The notes beneath the pieces were generated by a model, which saw only the letters and a list, made by a program, of their open reading frames with translations, had not been told where the DNA came from and ran no database searches. The translations under genes and the position numbers were made by a program. A stretch of 32,160 nt of DNA. Source: Lysobacteraceae bacterium. GTDB lineage: Bacteria > Pseudomonadota > Gammaproteobacteria > Nevskiales > Nevskiaceae. This document shows positions 31,653-32,160 of this stretch, in pieces (position 1 is the stretch's first letter; each line of letters opens with the position of its first letter). The stretch is from the NCBI GenBank assembly GCA_013823855.1, contig PNMW01000003.1, positions 1 to 32,160 of the forward strand. Direction: 5' to 3'.

Positions 31653-32160
31653 ATGGCGGATCTCACGCTGATAGAAGCGATCAATCTGGCGCTGGCCAGC
31701 GAGATGCGCCGCGACCCGTCGATGGTGGTGCTCGGCGAGGACATCGGCCGCAACGGCGGCGTGTTCCGCGCCACGCTCGGGCTGCTCGACGCGTTCGGCC
31801 CAGACCGGGTCATCGACACGCCGCTCGCCGAAACGCTGGTCGCCGCGATGGCGATCGGCCTGAGCACGCAGGGCATCAAGGCGGTCGCCGAAATCCAGTT
31901 CTCCGGCTTCATGTATCCCTGCGTCGATCAGGTGGTGAATCACGCGACGCGCTACCGCAACCGCACCCGCGGCCGGCTCAGCTGCCCGATGGTGATCCGC
32001 GCGCCGAACGGTGGCGGCATCCATGCGCCGGAGCATCACTCCGAATCGCTGGAAACCACATTTGCCCACATGCCGGGCCTGCGGGTGGTGGCGCCATCCA
32101 GCCCGATGCGCGCCTACGGCCTGCTGCTCGCCGCGATCCGCGATCCGGATCCGGTGATCT
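31653..32160 (+). CDS. pdhB: 2-oxoacid dehydrogenase E1 component, beta subunit (5' part)
   Basis: The first 169 residues of E1-beta, cut by the right edge. Landmarks: MADLTLIEAINLALASEMRRDPSMVVLGEDIGRNGGVFRAT, where GEDIG carries the thiamine-activating Glu; then DTPLAETLVAAMAIGLS, AEIQFSGFMYPCVDQVVNHATRYR and the acidic/His region RAPNGGGIHAPEHHSES. The order and 1-nt spacing after E1-alpha show one operon in which the two subunits form an alpha2beta2 tetramer. A GGAGG-like site lies just upstream, inside the alpha gene. The gene for E2 is expected beyond the window. Confidence 0.93.
   Translation, partial: MADLTLIEAINLALASEMRRDPSMVVLGEDIGRNGGVFRATLGLLDAFGPDRVIDTPLAETLVAAMAIGLSTQGIKAVAEIQFSGFMYPCVDQVVNHATRYRNRTRGRLSCPMVIRAPNGGGIHAPEHHSESLETTFAHMPGLRVVAPSSPMRAYGLLLAAIRDPDPVI

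Overview
The window is about 32 kb of high-GC DNA from a Gram-negative gammaproteobacterium. It carries Lol lipoprotein-sorting genes, an LpxH-type lipid A gene, a ComEC channel, and a CYP153 alkane hydroxylase beside an AraC activator. The gene set and GC bias suggest the Nevskiales/Solimonadaceae (an inference from gene content, with no search behind it). Genes are dense. No rRNA, tRNA, CRISPR array, insertion sequence or prophage was seen. Because of the GC bias, nearly every real gene has long antisense open frames, which I left out.

Left part (1-8746): the start of an LpxH-like phosphoesterase; an AraC regulator divergent from a 2Fe-2S ferredoxin and CYP153 P450 pair (terminal alkane/fatty acid oxidation, with no ferredoxin reductase gene in the window); then a five-gene MacAB/DevBCA-like exporter operon (HlyD adaptor, secreted thioredoxin-fold protein, ABC ATPase, two FtsX-type permeases). 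A REP-like inverted repeat sits inside this operon.

Middle (8787-18937): a DUF4258/YgiT zinc-finger pair resembling a toxin-antitoxin module; a SHOCT-domain protein; a 1400-residue ten-pass membrane protein with three periplasmic sensor regions, at least one Cache-like, and a cryptic cytoplasmic C-terminal module; gltX; a secreted SRPBCC protein; a tandem-duplicated 6-pyruvoyl/6-carboxy-tetrahydropterin synthase whose two halves have lost complementary parts of the active site; a Tyr/Gly-rich lipoprotein; and an orphan hisI.

Right part (18976-32160): comEC, lolD and a lolC/E permease on the minus strand; a GT39 glycosyltransferase; then a coherent osmoadaptation cluster of an MscS channel, a GH13_18 phosphorylase (probably glucosylglycerol phosphorylase) and, convergent to it, a fused phosphatase-GT20 glucosylglycerol-phosphate synthase. 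A 481-bp intergenic region rich in palindromes separates this from the E1-alpha and E1-beta genes of a 2-oxoacid (pyruvate-type) dehydrogenase; E1-beta runs off the right edge.

The most interesting items are the 1400-aa sensor protein, the complementary degenerate PTPS fusion, the glucosylglycerol/MscS cluster, and the thioredoxin-fold protein embedded in an exporter operon.
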